From the NCBI GenBank assembly GCA_025922735.1, contig JAICHI010000104.1, forward strand, positions 1 to 5,160: a DNA stretch of 5,160 nt, read 5' to 3'. This document shows, in pieces, positions 1 through 5,157 of the stretch. Position 1 is the first letter of the stretch, and each line of letters begins with the position of its first letter. The position numbers and the translations under genes are program-made. Under the pieces are notes generated by a model. It was not told the DNA's origin, made no database searches, and saw only the letters and a program-made list of their open reading frames with translations. The DNA is from Nitrososphaeraceae archaeon (GTDB lineage Archaea > Thermoproteota > Nitrososphaeria > Nitrososphaerales > Nitrososphaeraceae).

Positions 1-63
1 GTAAAGCTCCTTGCCGCTGTTCTCTTTAATCTCGCTCCGCTGGGCGACCTTGACAAATGCCAA
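1..63 (-). CDS. Rieske-type [2Fe-2S] ferredoxin, N-terminal fragment (runs off the window)
   Basis: Only the first 21 codons are inside the window; the gene continues past base 1 on the minus strand. From a TTG start the peptide reads as (M)AFVKVAQRSEI followed by KENSGKELY. This resembles the opening beta-strands of Rieske-type ferredoxins and nitrite-reductase small-subunit-like proteins, where an AFVKVA..SEI..NSGK stretch precedes the strand leading to the cluster-binding CxH and CxxH motifs. Those motifs would lie beyond the window, so the assignment rests on the N-terminus alone. Such proteins carry electrons in the cytoplasm to oxygenases or reductases. No ATG exists in this frame. TTG at 63 was chosen because a TATA-like box at 91-96 lies about 30 bases upstream, which fits a leaderless or nearly leaderless transcript. 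A second TTG at 84 is too close to that box. The frame is open back to about base 115 only. The plus-strand frames over the same bases are also open, so the call is moderate. Confidence 0.5.
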   Translation of the reverse strand, partial: MAFVKVAQRSEIKENSGKELY

Positions 64-90
64 ATATGATGACCTTGTAATCAATCTGGC

Positions 91-96
91 TATAAA
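91..96 (-). promoter_or_regulatory. TATA-like box for the minus-strand Rieske-like gene
   Basis: On the minus strand these bases read TTTATA, a good archaeal TATA element. Its centre is about 30 bases upstream of the TTG start at 63, placing transcription initiation within a few bases of the start codon. The same bases read TATAAA on the plus strand, so the box could also serve the rightward gene. In that case it would imply a 5' leader of roughly 60 bases. No transcript data are available; this is inferred from spacing. Confidence 0.4.
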
Positions 97-138
97 TTGG
101 TTATCGGACAGCCATCAATACACACACCTCCGCCACAT

Positions 139-146
139 CTAAATAT
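139..146 (+). promoter_or_regulatory. TATA-like box for the membrane-protein gene
   Basis: The sequence CTAAATAT resembles an archaeal TATA element. Its centre is about 36 bases upstream of the ATG at 179, which would give a 5' leader of about 10 bases. No Shine-Dalgarno sequence precedes that ATG. This and the box at 91-96 make bases 64-178 a divergent promoter region. The assignment rests on base composition and spacing only. Confidence 0.3.
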
Positions 147-178
147 CTCCCCCAGTGCTATAGCAATATCATTCCGGC

Positions 179-697
179 ATGACATCTTCATACAGGCTCA
201 TGATGGCCGGCGTTCTGGCTCTTATGATTTTTGGCATAGCTATGGCCCTTTACGGATACCAGCAGGCCGTTTACCCTGTCGACAGCGCGCTTGGATACCT
301 GAAAAGAGCCCAGACTGCCCAGACTCCGGAAGTTCTGGCAAGCTTTGTGTCAAAGGCAAAGATTGAATTGCCGGAGATCGGCAATCCGGTATGGGTGTTT
401 CCGACTGCAAAAACAGATTTGGCACTCATACAAGGAAATCTAAACGACATTGTGGCCCGCGCCAACTCGATAGCATCAATGGAGCCCCATAGTACTGAAT
501 ATAATTCAGGCATGTTGGACATTCATGTATCCCTAGAGATCATCCAGCAAGATATGATCGATGCAATGCCGTACCTCTACGTTAGTTTTACGAACATCAT
601 GCTAAGCGTAGTGTGGATAGCGATAATACTTGTACTGTTTGCCCTCATAAGAAGGGGAAGAGCAAGGTTCCGCGAACAAGAGTACGAAAACCAGTAG
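179..697 (+). CDS. Two-helix membrane protein of unknown function
   Basis: A 172-residue protein I do not recognise as a named family. A hydrophobic helix at about residues 8-28 and a second at about 139-157 flank a region of about 110 residues. The C-terminal helix is followed by a basic cluster (RRGRARFR, 158-165), which by the positive-inside rule places both ends in the cytoplasm and the middle region outside. That middle region appears largely alpha-helical and includes a distinctive GNPVWVFPT segment (68-76) followed by helices rich in Leu, Ile and Asn. It has no cysteines and no catalytic motif that I can see. The topology resembles small sensor or adaptor proteins with a helical-bundle external domain, but there is no signalling domain to support that role. 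The stop is 10 bases before ahcY, so the two genes may be co-transcribed. The ATG at 179 gives a short N-terminus before the first helix; the adjacent Met codons at residues 8 and 9 are less likely because they would truncate the helix start. Confidence 0.75.
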   Translation: MTSSYRLMMAGVLALMIFGIAMALYGYQQAVYPVDSALGYLKRAQTAQTPEVLASFVSKAKIELPEIGNPVWVFPTAKTDLALIQGNLNDIVARANSIASMEPHSTEYNSGMLDIHVSLEIIQQDMIDAMPYLYVSFTNIMLSVVWIAIILVLFALIRRGRARFREQEYENQ

Positions 698-707
698 CTT
701 TTATTGC

Positions 708-1961
708 ATGTCCCATCATTCACAAATCGTGCCCGGGAAAATAGCGGATAGCAACCTTGCAGACAAGGGAAGGCGGTCGTATGAGTGGGCTGCCAGCCGT
801 ATGGGCATAGTTGAAAAGATAAGAGCAATGAATGAGAGCAGTCAATTGCTGGTAGGTTTTCGGCTTGGCTTCTGTCTTCACATTACAAAAGAAACATCAG
901 TCCTTGTGATGGCTGCAAAGAGCTTGGGCGCAGACATCGCAATTTGTTCAGCAAATCCCTTGTCAGCCCAGGATGACATTGCAGCTTTTCTGTACAACAA
1001 GGGTGTAAATGTGTACGCTTGGCGCGGCGAGACAGAATTAGAGTATCAGCAGTGCATTCGCAATGTGCTTTCATTTACACCTGTCATAGTAACTGATGAC
1101 GGAGGTGATCTCCACTCAATGGCCCATCAACAAAAGACAAAGGGTATAGCGGGTGGCACCGAAGAGACAACGTCGGGGGTAAAGAGACTTGTTTCCCTAG
1201 AAAGGGCGGGCAGGCTTCTTTATCCCGTTATAGCGGTCAACAATGCGCGTACAAAATACCTTTTTGATAACAGACATGGCACTGGACAGAGCACTCTTGA
1301 TGGCATACTGCGGTCTACTGGCATACTATTGGCAGGCAAGAACGTAGTTGTATGCGGCTACGGCTGGGTGGGCAAGGGCGTAGCAACTCGGGCAAAGGGC
1401 ATGGGAGCTATAGTGACTGTTACCGAAGTTGATCCTATAAAAGCAATTGAAGCCAAGATGGATGGATTTGCGGTAATGGGGATGTCAGACGCGGCTCCTG
1501 CCGGGGACGTTTTCATTACATGCACAGGACAAACGTGCGTGATAAGAAAGGAGCATTTTCTTAAGATGAAGGATGCTGTTATTTTGGCAAACGCGGGACA
1601 CTTTGATGTCGAGATCGATACTGAGAGTCTTTATGACATCAGCTGCTGCCAGCCGGTGCAGGTTAGTCCAAATATCGAGCGCTTTGATGTTAATGGAAAG
1701 AGGTTGTTCCTGCTGTCAAAGGGGAGAGTGGTCAACTTAGTTGCTGCAGAAGGCCACCCGCCAGAAGTGATGGCTCTGTCATTTGCCAACCAGCTGCTAT
1801 CTATTTTGTACATTGCAAAAAACCATGACAGGATGGAAGTAAAAGTACATAGTGTGCCAGAACAAATAGATCAGGATGTTGGAAGCTATGCACTTGACTC
1901 AATGGGCATTAGAATAGATAAAATGATAGAAGAGCAAGAGCGCTACGAGCACTCCAGTTAG
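708..1961 (+). CDS. ahcY: Adenosylhomocysteinase (S-adenosyl-L-homocysteine hydrolase)
   Basis: A 417-residue cytoplasmic enzyme that reversibly hydrolyses S-adenosylhomocysteine to adenosine and homocysteine, relieving product inhibition of methyltransferases. The family uses tightly bound NAD in a cyclic oxidation. Visible hallmarks are LADKGRRSYEWA (17-28), CLHIT with His58, the SAQDD segment (86-90), DDGGDL (130-135), TEETTSGV with Glu153 (151-158), and TKYLFDN with Lys183 and Asp187 (182-188). The NAD-binding Rossmann loop is GYGWVGKG (217-224), followed by TEVDP (239-243). NAGHFD with His298 (295-300) and NLVAAEGHPPEVM (343-355) complete the set. The C-terminus ends in a short acidic helix and lacks the KPDHYRY-like tail of eukaryotic enzymes, as is usual in archaea. 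Some archaeal homologues (the Methanocaldococcus enzyme) prefer S-inosylhomocysteine, so exact substrate preference is open. No Shine-Dalgarno is present and no convincing TATA box lies near -27, consistent with co-transcription from the preceding gene. Confidence 0.97.
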   Translation: MSHHSQIVPGKIADSNLADKGRRSYEWAASRMGIVEKIRAMNESSQLLVGFRLGFCLHITKETSVLVMAAKSLGADIAICSANPLSAQDDIAAFLYNKGVNVYAWRGETELEYQQCIRNVLSFTPVIVTDDGGDLHSMAHQQKTKGIAGGTEETTSGVKRLVSLERAGRLLYPVIAVNNARTKYLFDNRHGTGQSTLDGILRSTGILLAGKNVVVCGYGWVGKGVATRAKGMGAIVTVTEVDPIKAIEAKMDGFAVMGMSDAAPAGDVFITCTGQTCVIRKEHFLKMKDAVILANAGHFDVEIDTESLYDISCCQPVQVSPNIERFDVNGKRLFLLSKGRVVNLVAAEGHPPEVMALSFANQLLSILYIAKNHDRMEVKVHSVPEQIDQDVGSYALDSMGIRIDKMIEEQERYEHSS

Positions 1962-1962
1962 G

Positions 1963-1969
1963 TTAAAAT
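1963..1969 (+). promoter_or_regulatory. TATA-like box for a leaderless metG transcript
   Basis: TTAAAAT is centred about 28 bases upstream of the metG ATG at 1994, the spacing expected when archaeal transcription starts at or next to the start codon. There is no Shine-Dalgarno in the 32-base gap after ahcY, which agrees with leaderless initiation. It suggests that metG begins its own transcript even though the genes run in series. The claim is inferred from position only. Confidence 0.4.
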
Positions 1970-1993
1970 GCTCTGTACATTATTGCAAGTGTA

Positions 1994-3664
1994 ATGCCGG
2001 ATAATAGCAGTAGCGAAAGCGCAGTCATTACAAGCGCACTGCCTTATGCGAATGGCGAGATACACCTAGGCCATATAGCCTCCACCTATCTACCGGCAGA
2101 TATTTTCACACGCTTTTTGAGACTTAACGGGTTGAAGGCGTACCATATCTGTGCTACTGATGATTTTGGAACTCCGATCTTGATAAGAGCAGAGAAGGAG
2201 AAAAAGAGCCCCAAAGATTATGTTGAATACTGGAATAGACAGGACAAAGAAGATTTTGAATCATTAGGTATTTCGTTTGATTTTTTTTACAAGACAAGCT
2301 CCAAAGAAAATGTTGAGTTTGTACAGTACGTTTTCAAACGATTGTTCGAAAACGGCCACATTTACGACCAGAACGTAATTCAGTTCTACTGCACCTATGA
2401 TGACAAATTCTTGCCAGACAGATATGTAATTGGCAGATGCCCTTACTGCAATGCAGAAAACCAGTATTCAGATTTATGTGAAAAGTGCGGCCGCGTCCCT
2501 GATCAGATACTGGAGCCTAAGTGTGCAATATGCGGCAGACCCCCTGTCAAAAAAGAGAGCAAACACTACTTTTTCCGTCTGTCAAGCTTTGAAGAGAAGC
2601 TGAAAAAGTGGCTCTTGTCGAACACGCACTTGCAGCCGGACGTCAAGAACTATGTCATCAACTGGATAAACGAAGGACTGCATGATTGGGACATCACTCG
2701 TGACCTCTCATGGGGCGTGCCAATACCCCTGCCCGAGGCAAAGGGTAAGGTGTTTTACGGCTGGTTCGATAACCACCTATGCTACATCTCGTCGCTTGTC
2801 AAGCTCGTGAATGATAGGGGAGGCAACGGCAAGAAATTCTGGAACGAATCGGAGATTTACCATTTTATTGGCAAGGACATTATCTACCACCACTACCTCT
2901 TCTTGCCTGCAATACGTCTTGGCATCAATTCAGAATACAAGCTTCCAGAATATATCCCTACAAGGGGCCATCTCATGCTGCAAAACCAAAAGATATCAAA
3001 GAGCAGAAATTGGTATATTGGCCTGAAGGATTTCACTTCCGCATTCAACCCTGACTATTTGAGATTCTACATTGCGTCTGTAGTCTCATACTCGCAAGAC
3101 GATCTGAATTTTGACTTTGATGCATTCTATGAAAGGATAAACAATGAGCTGATCGCCAACATTGGCAATTTCATAAATAGGGCCCTTTCATTTACGCAAA
3201 AATCGTTTCAAGGCATAGTGCCCAAGCCATCCAGCATTGACGATACGACAGAAAAGGAGCTGGCGGCAACAGTGGATGAAACAGGCAGGCTGCTGTCAAG
3301 CAACGAAATAGACAAGTCGCTCAAGAGGATCCTAAAATATAGCAATTACATGAACCATTATTTCCAGACAAACTCACCTTGGGCAAACAAGGATACTTCA
3401 AACACAACGGTGTACGTATCGGTGAATGCAGTACGAAGCTTGGCGGTCCTGCTTGAACCATTCATTCCCTTTTCGTGTGAAAAGATATGGGCCCAGCTCA
3501 AGCTTGGAAGTGGTGGCGGTGTTCACCAGCAGGGTTGGGAGTCGGCTAAGGACATCAAAGCAATTCCTGCAGGCCATGAACTTGGTAAGGTAGAGCCGAT
3601 CTTCCGCAAGATAGAAGCAAAGGAAATAGAGCAGTGGAAGAATAAGCTAGGCAAACCACAATGA
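1994..3664 (+). CDS. metG: Methionyl-tRNA synthetase (class I), with unusual methionine pocket
   Basis: A 556-residue class I aminoacyl-tRNA synthetase expected to charge tRNA-Met with methionine in the cytoplasm. The N-terminal Rossmann fold opens with ALPYANGEIHLGH; HLGH (24-27) is the HIGH signature. The connective domain carries three CxxC pairs (C149/C152, C162/C165, C177/C180), enough for one zinc site plus an extra pair. KISKS (333-337) is the KMSKS loop. The helical anticodon domain follows, with NSPW (460-463), whose Trp corresponds to the anticodon-reading Trp461 of E. coli MetRS. The protein ends at VEPIFRKIE (533-541) and a short helix, so it has the catalytic-plus-anticodon core length and lacks the C-terminal tRNA-binding OB domain. 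The usual DAPIGY signature is DNHLCY here (259-264), and the usual YFHxLFWP is YHHYLFLP (298-305); see findings. The class is certain, but a paralogue with altered substrate preference cannot be excluded. The stop overlaps the nadM start. Confidence 0.9.
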   Translation: MPDNSSSESAVITSALPYANGEIHLGHIASTYLPADIFTRFLRLNGLKAYHICATDDFGTPILIRAEKEKKSPKDYVEYWNRQDKEDFESLGISFDFFYKTSSKENVEFVQYVFKRLFENGHIYDQNVIQFYCTYDDKFLPDRYVIGRCPYCNAENQYSDLCEKCGRVPDQILEPKCAICGRPPVKKESKHYFFRLSSFEEKLKKWLLSNTHLQPDVKNYVINWINEGLHDWDITRDLSWGVPIPLPEAKGKVFYGWFDNHLCYISSLVKLVNDRGGNGKKFWNESEIYHFIGKDIIYHHYLFLPAIRLGINSEYKLPEYIPTRGHLMLQNQKISKSRNWYIGLKDFTSAFNPDYLRFYIASVVSYSQDDLNFDFDAFYERINNELIANIGNFINRALSFTQKSFQGIVPKPSSIDDTTEKELAATVDETGRLLSSNEIDKSLKRILKYSNYMNHYFQTNSPWANKDTSNTTVYVSVNAVRSLAVLLEPFIPFSCEKIWAQLKLGSGGGVHQQGWESAKDIKAIPAGHELGKVEPIFRKIEAKEIEQWKNKLGKPQ

Positions 3665-4203
3665 CAAGACGTGGACTCATGCTGGGGCGCTTCCAGCCCT
3701 TCCATAAGGGTCACCTAGCACTTACAAAGCAGATCCTAAGCGAGTGCGACGAGCTCTTGATAATAATCGGGAGCGCGCAGTTCAACTTTATCGACAAGGA
3801 TCCTTTCAGTGCCGGCGAGAGGGTGCTAATGATTCATGAGGCGTTGAAAGAAGCAGGGGTTGATCTTTCAAGATGCTATATTATACCTGTTGCAAATGAT
3901 GAGAACAATGCTCGATGGCTTGCCTACATACGATCAATGGTCCCACCATTTGATGTACTATACTCGGGCAACGACTTTGTAAAGTACCTTGCACGCTCTC
4001 AAGACTCCAGCATTGTCATTGAGGACCCTATGTTTGCAGAAATAAATGAGTACAATGGCACAAACATTCGGCGTCTCATGCAAGAGGGTAAGCCATGGGA
4101 GCATCTAGTACCACCGGCAGTCGCAAAGGTGATACAGCAGGTTGGAGGCATTGTTAGGATAAATATGCTGGCCCGCTCGGATAGCAACCCGCAGAGGTGG
4201 TAA
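3661..4203 (+). CDS. nadM: Nicotinamide-nucleotide adenylyltransferase (archaeal NadM type)
   Basis: A 180-residue nucleotidyltransferase that joins NMN and ATP to form NAD and pyrophosphate, the last common step of NAD synthesis and salvage. GRFQPFHKGH (9-18) is the N-terminal nucleotide-binding signature with the HxGH pair (His15, His18). IGSAQ (36-40) and NPF/DPFSAGER-type DPFSAGER (47-54) are typical of archaeal NadM. PPFDVLYSGN (95-104) and NGTNIRRLM (132-140), the counterpart of the ISSTxxR motif, complete the active site. WEHLVPPAV (146-154) is also characteristic. Length and motif order match the well-studied Methanocaldococcus enzyme closely, with a slightly longer polar C-terminus. 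The ATG lies inside an ATGA overlap with the metG stop, indicating translational coupling; no clear Shine-Dalgarno precedes it. An FMN adenylyltransferase (RibL) is the main alternative within the superfamily, but the motif details favour NMN. Confidence 0.95.
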   Translation: MTRRGLMLGRFQPFHKGHLALTKQILSECDELLIIIGSAQFNFIDKDPFSAGERVLMIHEALKEAGVDLSRCYIIPVANDENNARWLAYIRSMVPPFDVLYSGNDFVKYLARSQDSSIVIEDPMFAEINEYNGTNIRRLMQEGKPWEHLVPPAVAKVIQQVGGIVRINMLARSDSNPQRW

Positions 4204-4205
4204 TA

Positions 4206-4218
4206 GGAGGAGGAGGAG
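4206..4218 (+). promoter_or_regulatory. Extended (GGA)4 Shine-Dalgarno tract
   Basis: Four tandem GGA units followed by G give several overlapping GGAGG matches to the anti-Shine-Dalgarno end of archaeal 16S rRNA. The tract ends two bases before the GTG at 4221, and its inner GGAGG copies sit at productive spacing. It is the only strong ribosome binding site in the window and decides the start of the small zinc-ribbon gene. It begins three bases after the nadM stop codon, as expected for an internal gene of a polycistronic message. Confidence 0.75.
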
Positions 4219-4220
4219 AC

Positions 4221-4349
4221 GTGGTAAAGGGTCAAAGGGCATGTCCTGTTTGCCTGTCATGTGGCTCAAAGAAGTTCAAAGTGATAAATAAGAGCGAAAG
4301 TCAGGTAATTGTTGAATGCCTATCATGTGCCAAGCGCATCACCATTTAG
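4221..4349 (+). CDS. Small zinc-ribbon protein (42 aa), function unknown
   Basis: A 42-codon gene starting at GTG and ending in TAG. The protein contains CPVCLSCGSKKF early on and VECLSCAKRITI at its end. Cys11/Cys14 and Cys33/Cys36 form a CxxC-x18-CxxC zinc ribbon, with Cys8 as an additional cysteine in a CxxCxxC run. CGS followed by a hydrophobic strand, a polar turn and a second knuckle is the usual layout of minimal archaeal zinc ribbons. These are often nucleic-acid-binding or parts of larger assemblies, but the exact role cannot be told. The start is supported by the strong Shine-Dalgarno tract immediately upstream. A longer in-frame GTG at 4197 would translate the GGA repeat as Gly-Gly-Gly-Gly and overlap nadM; I consider it less likely. 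It lies 17 bases after nadM and is probably in the same transcript as metG-nadM. Confidence 0.75.
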   Translation: MVKGQRACPVCLSCGSKKFKVINKSESQVIVECLSCAKRITI

Positions 4350-4398
4350 TTCAAGAGAGCAATAACGAAGGGCATCATCATCAGATAGATTGCAATAC

Positions 4399-4432
4399 TA
4401 GGTATCACTTGGGTGCAAGTTAGTGATAGCTA
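4399..4432. repeat. Inverted repeat TATCACT-N12-AGTGATA with flanking pairs
   Basis: TATCACT at 4403-4409 and AGTGATA at 4422-4428 are exact reverse complements. After one G-G mismatch the pairing resumes with TAG (4399-4401) against CTA (4430-4432), giving 10 pairs. The loop contains an alternative inner stem, CTTG (4408-4411) with CAAG (4416-4419). Arms 19 bases apart centre to centre fit either a dimeric regulator's DNA site or an RNA hairpin. Confidence 0.55.
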
Positions 4433-4445
4433 AGGCTCTACCCTC

Positions 4446-4491
4446 GATTGCGGCTATGCAGGCTGAACATGCCCCATAGAAAGATGCAATC
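4446..4491 (+). repeat. Compound stem-loop, possible structured RNA
   Basis: Three nested pairings align: GATTGC (4446-4451) with GCAATC (4486-4491), CTATG (4454-4458) with CATAG (4475-4479), and GGC (4461-4463) with GCC (4471-4473), around the loop TGAACAT. The internal loops are GG/AAAGAT and CA/C. A rival inner pairing is GGC-t-ATG with CATGCC (4452-4473). Nested pairing of this extent suggests RNA structure rather than a protein site. It lacks an ACA box at the right distance for an archaeal H/ACA guide. Confidence 0.4.
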
Positions 4492-4534
4492 ACCAAAAAT
4501 TGATGGTGTGACCAGTTCCTGTAAAAGCAAGTCG

Positions 4535-4541
4535 ATTAATT
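4535..4541 (+). promoter_or_regulatory. Weak TATA-like element for the flavoprotein gene
   Basis: ATTAATT is centred about 29 bases upstream of the ATG at 4567, the spacing for a leaderless archaeal transcript. No Shine-Dalgarno precedes that ATG; the adjacent bases are an AAT repeat. The match to a TATA consensus is weak. Confidence 0.25.
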
Positions 4542-4566
4542 CGGCTAAGTCCAATAATAATAAGAG

Positions 4567-5157
4567 ATGAAAAATTCGTTTAACGTGTTAGGAGTTGCAG
4601 GTAGCACTCGCCAGGGATCATACAGCACGCGAGCACTTAAAATTGCGCTCGAGTATGTCAAAAAGCAAGGTGCAGAAGTTCGCCTACTAGAGCTCAATAG
4701 AATAGTTTTGCCCCTATACGATCCAAGTGCCACAGCCTCAAAAGAGGTAGAAGAAGCAGCCAAGGCCATAGCTTGGGCTGACGCCTTTATCCTTGCATCG
4801 CCAGACTACCACGGCTCGATGTCCGGTGCTCTTAAGAATTTTCTTGATCACTTTTATGAAGAGTTTGCAGGCAAAGTGTTCGGATACATAGTTGCATCAC
4901 ATGAGAAAGGACTTACAGTTATGGATCAGATGCGTACAGCGGTGCGCCAGTGCTATGGATGGAGTATGCCCTATGGGGTATCGATAAATGGCCCACAGGA
5001 CTTTACAGGTCATGAAACAGTGAATGCAAGATTGTCAAGTAGGGTGCGGATGATGGCACGCGACTTGGTGGTATATGGCAGGCTTGTCAGGGATCAATTT
5101 ATGCGTGATTTTGGTTCTAATGAGCCGGACACGTTTGCAGCGCATTACAGGCCATAA
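4567..5157 (+). CDS. NAD(P)H-dependent FMN reductase-family flavoprotein
   Basis: A 196-residue flavodoxin-like protein of the NADPH-dependent FMN reductase family, cytoplasmic. Members bind FMN and use NAD(P)H to reduce flavin, quinones, azo compounds or chromate; the physiological substrate here is unknown. The first strand and phosphate-binding loop are LGVAGSTRQGSYSTR (8-22). LPLYDP (49-54) follows strand three. ADAFILASPDYHGSMSGALKNFLDH (71-95) is the family's second flavin-contact region, normally SPEYNGSIPGALKN; here Asp and His replace the usual Glu and Asn, a mild change. The C-terminal helix with RMMARDLVVYGRLVRD (161-176) completes the fold, after which about 20 polar residues extend the protein slightly beyond the typical 180. 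The ATG was chosen because the first beta-strand begins only a few residues later. The gene is separated by 217 bases from the preceding operon and has its own weak TATA-like box, so it is probably transcribed alone. Confidence 0.92.
   Translation: MKNSFNVLGVAGSTRQGSYSTRALKIALEYVKKQGAEVRLLELNRIVLPLYDPSATASKEVEEAAKAIAWADAFILASPDYHGSMSGALKNFLDHFYEEFAGKVFGYIVASHEKGLTVMDQMRTAVRQCYGWSMPYGVSINGPQDFTGHETVNARLSSRVRMMARDLVVYGRLVRDQFMRDFGSNEPDTFAAHYRP

Larger units (their letters stand above)
4350..4566. other. Gene-free stretch with two hairpins; possible RNA or regulatory region
   Basis: This 217-base stretch separates the zinc-ribbon gene from the flavoprotein gene. I find no convincing coding frame, no tRNA (no T-arm consensus), and no box C/D pair with correct spacing. 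It holds an imperfect dyad at 4399-4432 and a compound hairpin at 4446-4491, followed by a small hairpin (CACCA/TGGTG, 4491-4508) that competes for base 4491. None of the hairpins is followed by a T tract, so they are not intrinsic terminators on the plus strand. An AT-rich, AAT-repeated segment (4553-4561) directly precedes the next gene. The stretch may hold a small structured RNA, the leader of the next gene, or an operator. Confidence 0.45.

Noticed and set aside
5..142. An open plus-strand frame through the left edge (and another ending at 67-69)
   Set aside because: Neither has a recognisable sequence. The minus-strand reading of the same bases matches a Rieske N-terminus and has a well-placed TATA box. 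The edge prevents a firm decision.
97..366. An 89-codon plus-strand frame starting ATG at 97
   Set aside because: It overlaps the membrane-protein gene in another frame and encodes a Pro/His/Ser-rich, low-quality sequence with no domain.
2281..2288. A run of eight T in metG, a possible frameshift or premature termination site
   Set aside because: The MetRS reading frame continues correctly on both sides (FDFFYK), so there is no frameshift. A termination effect within the gene cannot be judged from sequence.
2811..3026. A 71-codon plus-strand frame inside metG
   Set aside because: It lies wholly in the well-supported metG frame and encodes a Thr/Ser-rich sequence typical of a shifted reading.
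3999..4235. A 78-codon minus-strand frame opposite the end of nadM
   Set aside because: It is antisense to a clear gene, and its Ser/Cys-rich composition looks like a shadow.
4365..4395. TGATGATG on the minus strand and GTGATAG/CTGA on the plus strand as box C/D guide RNA elements
   Set aside because: No matching D box lies at guide-RNA spacing on the minus strand, and the plus-strand C box is degenerate without convincing C' and D' boxes.
4399..4508. Hairpins as intrinsic transcription terminators for the nadM operon
   Set aside because: No T tract follows either hairpin on the plus strand, and archaeal termination relies mainly on such tracts.
4469..4570. A 33-codon frame starting ATG at 4469 and ending TGA in an ATGA overlap with the flavoprotein start
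   Set aside because: It is rich in Ser, Lys and Asn with no recognisable motif, has no ribosome binding site, and overlaps the nested hairpin. The overlap is suggestive but a frame of this length is expected by chance.
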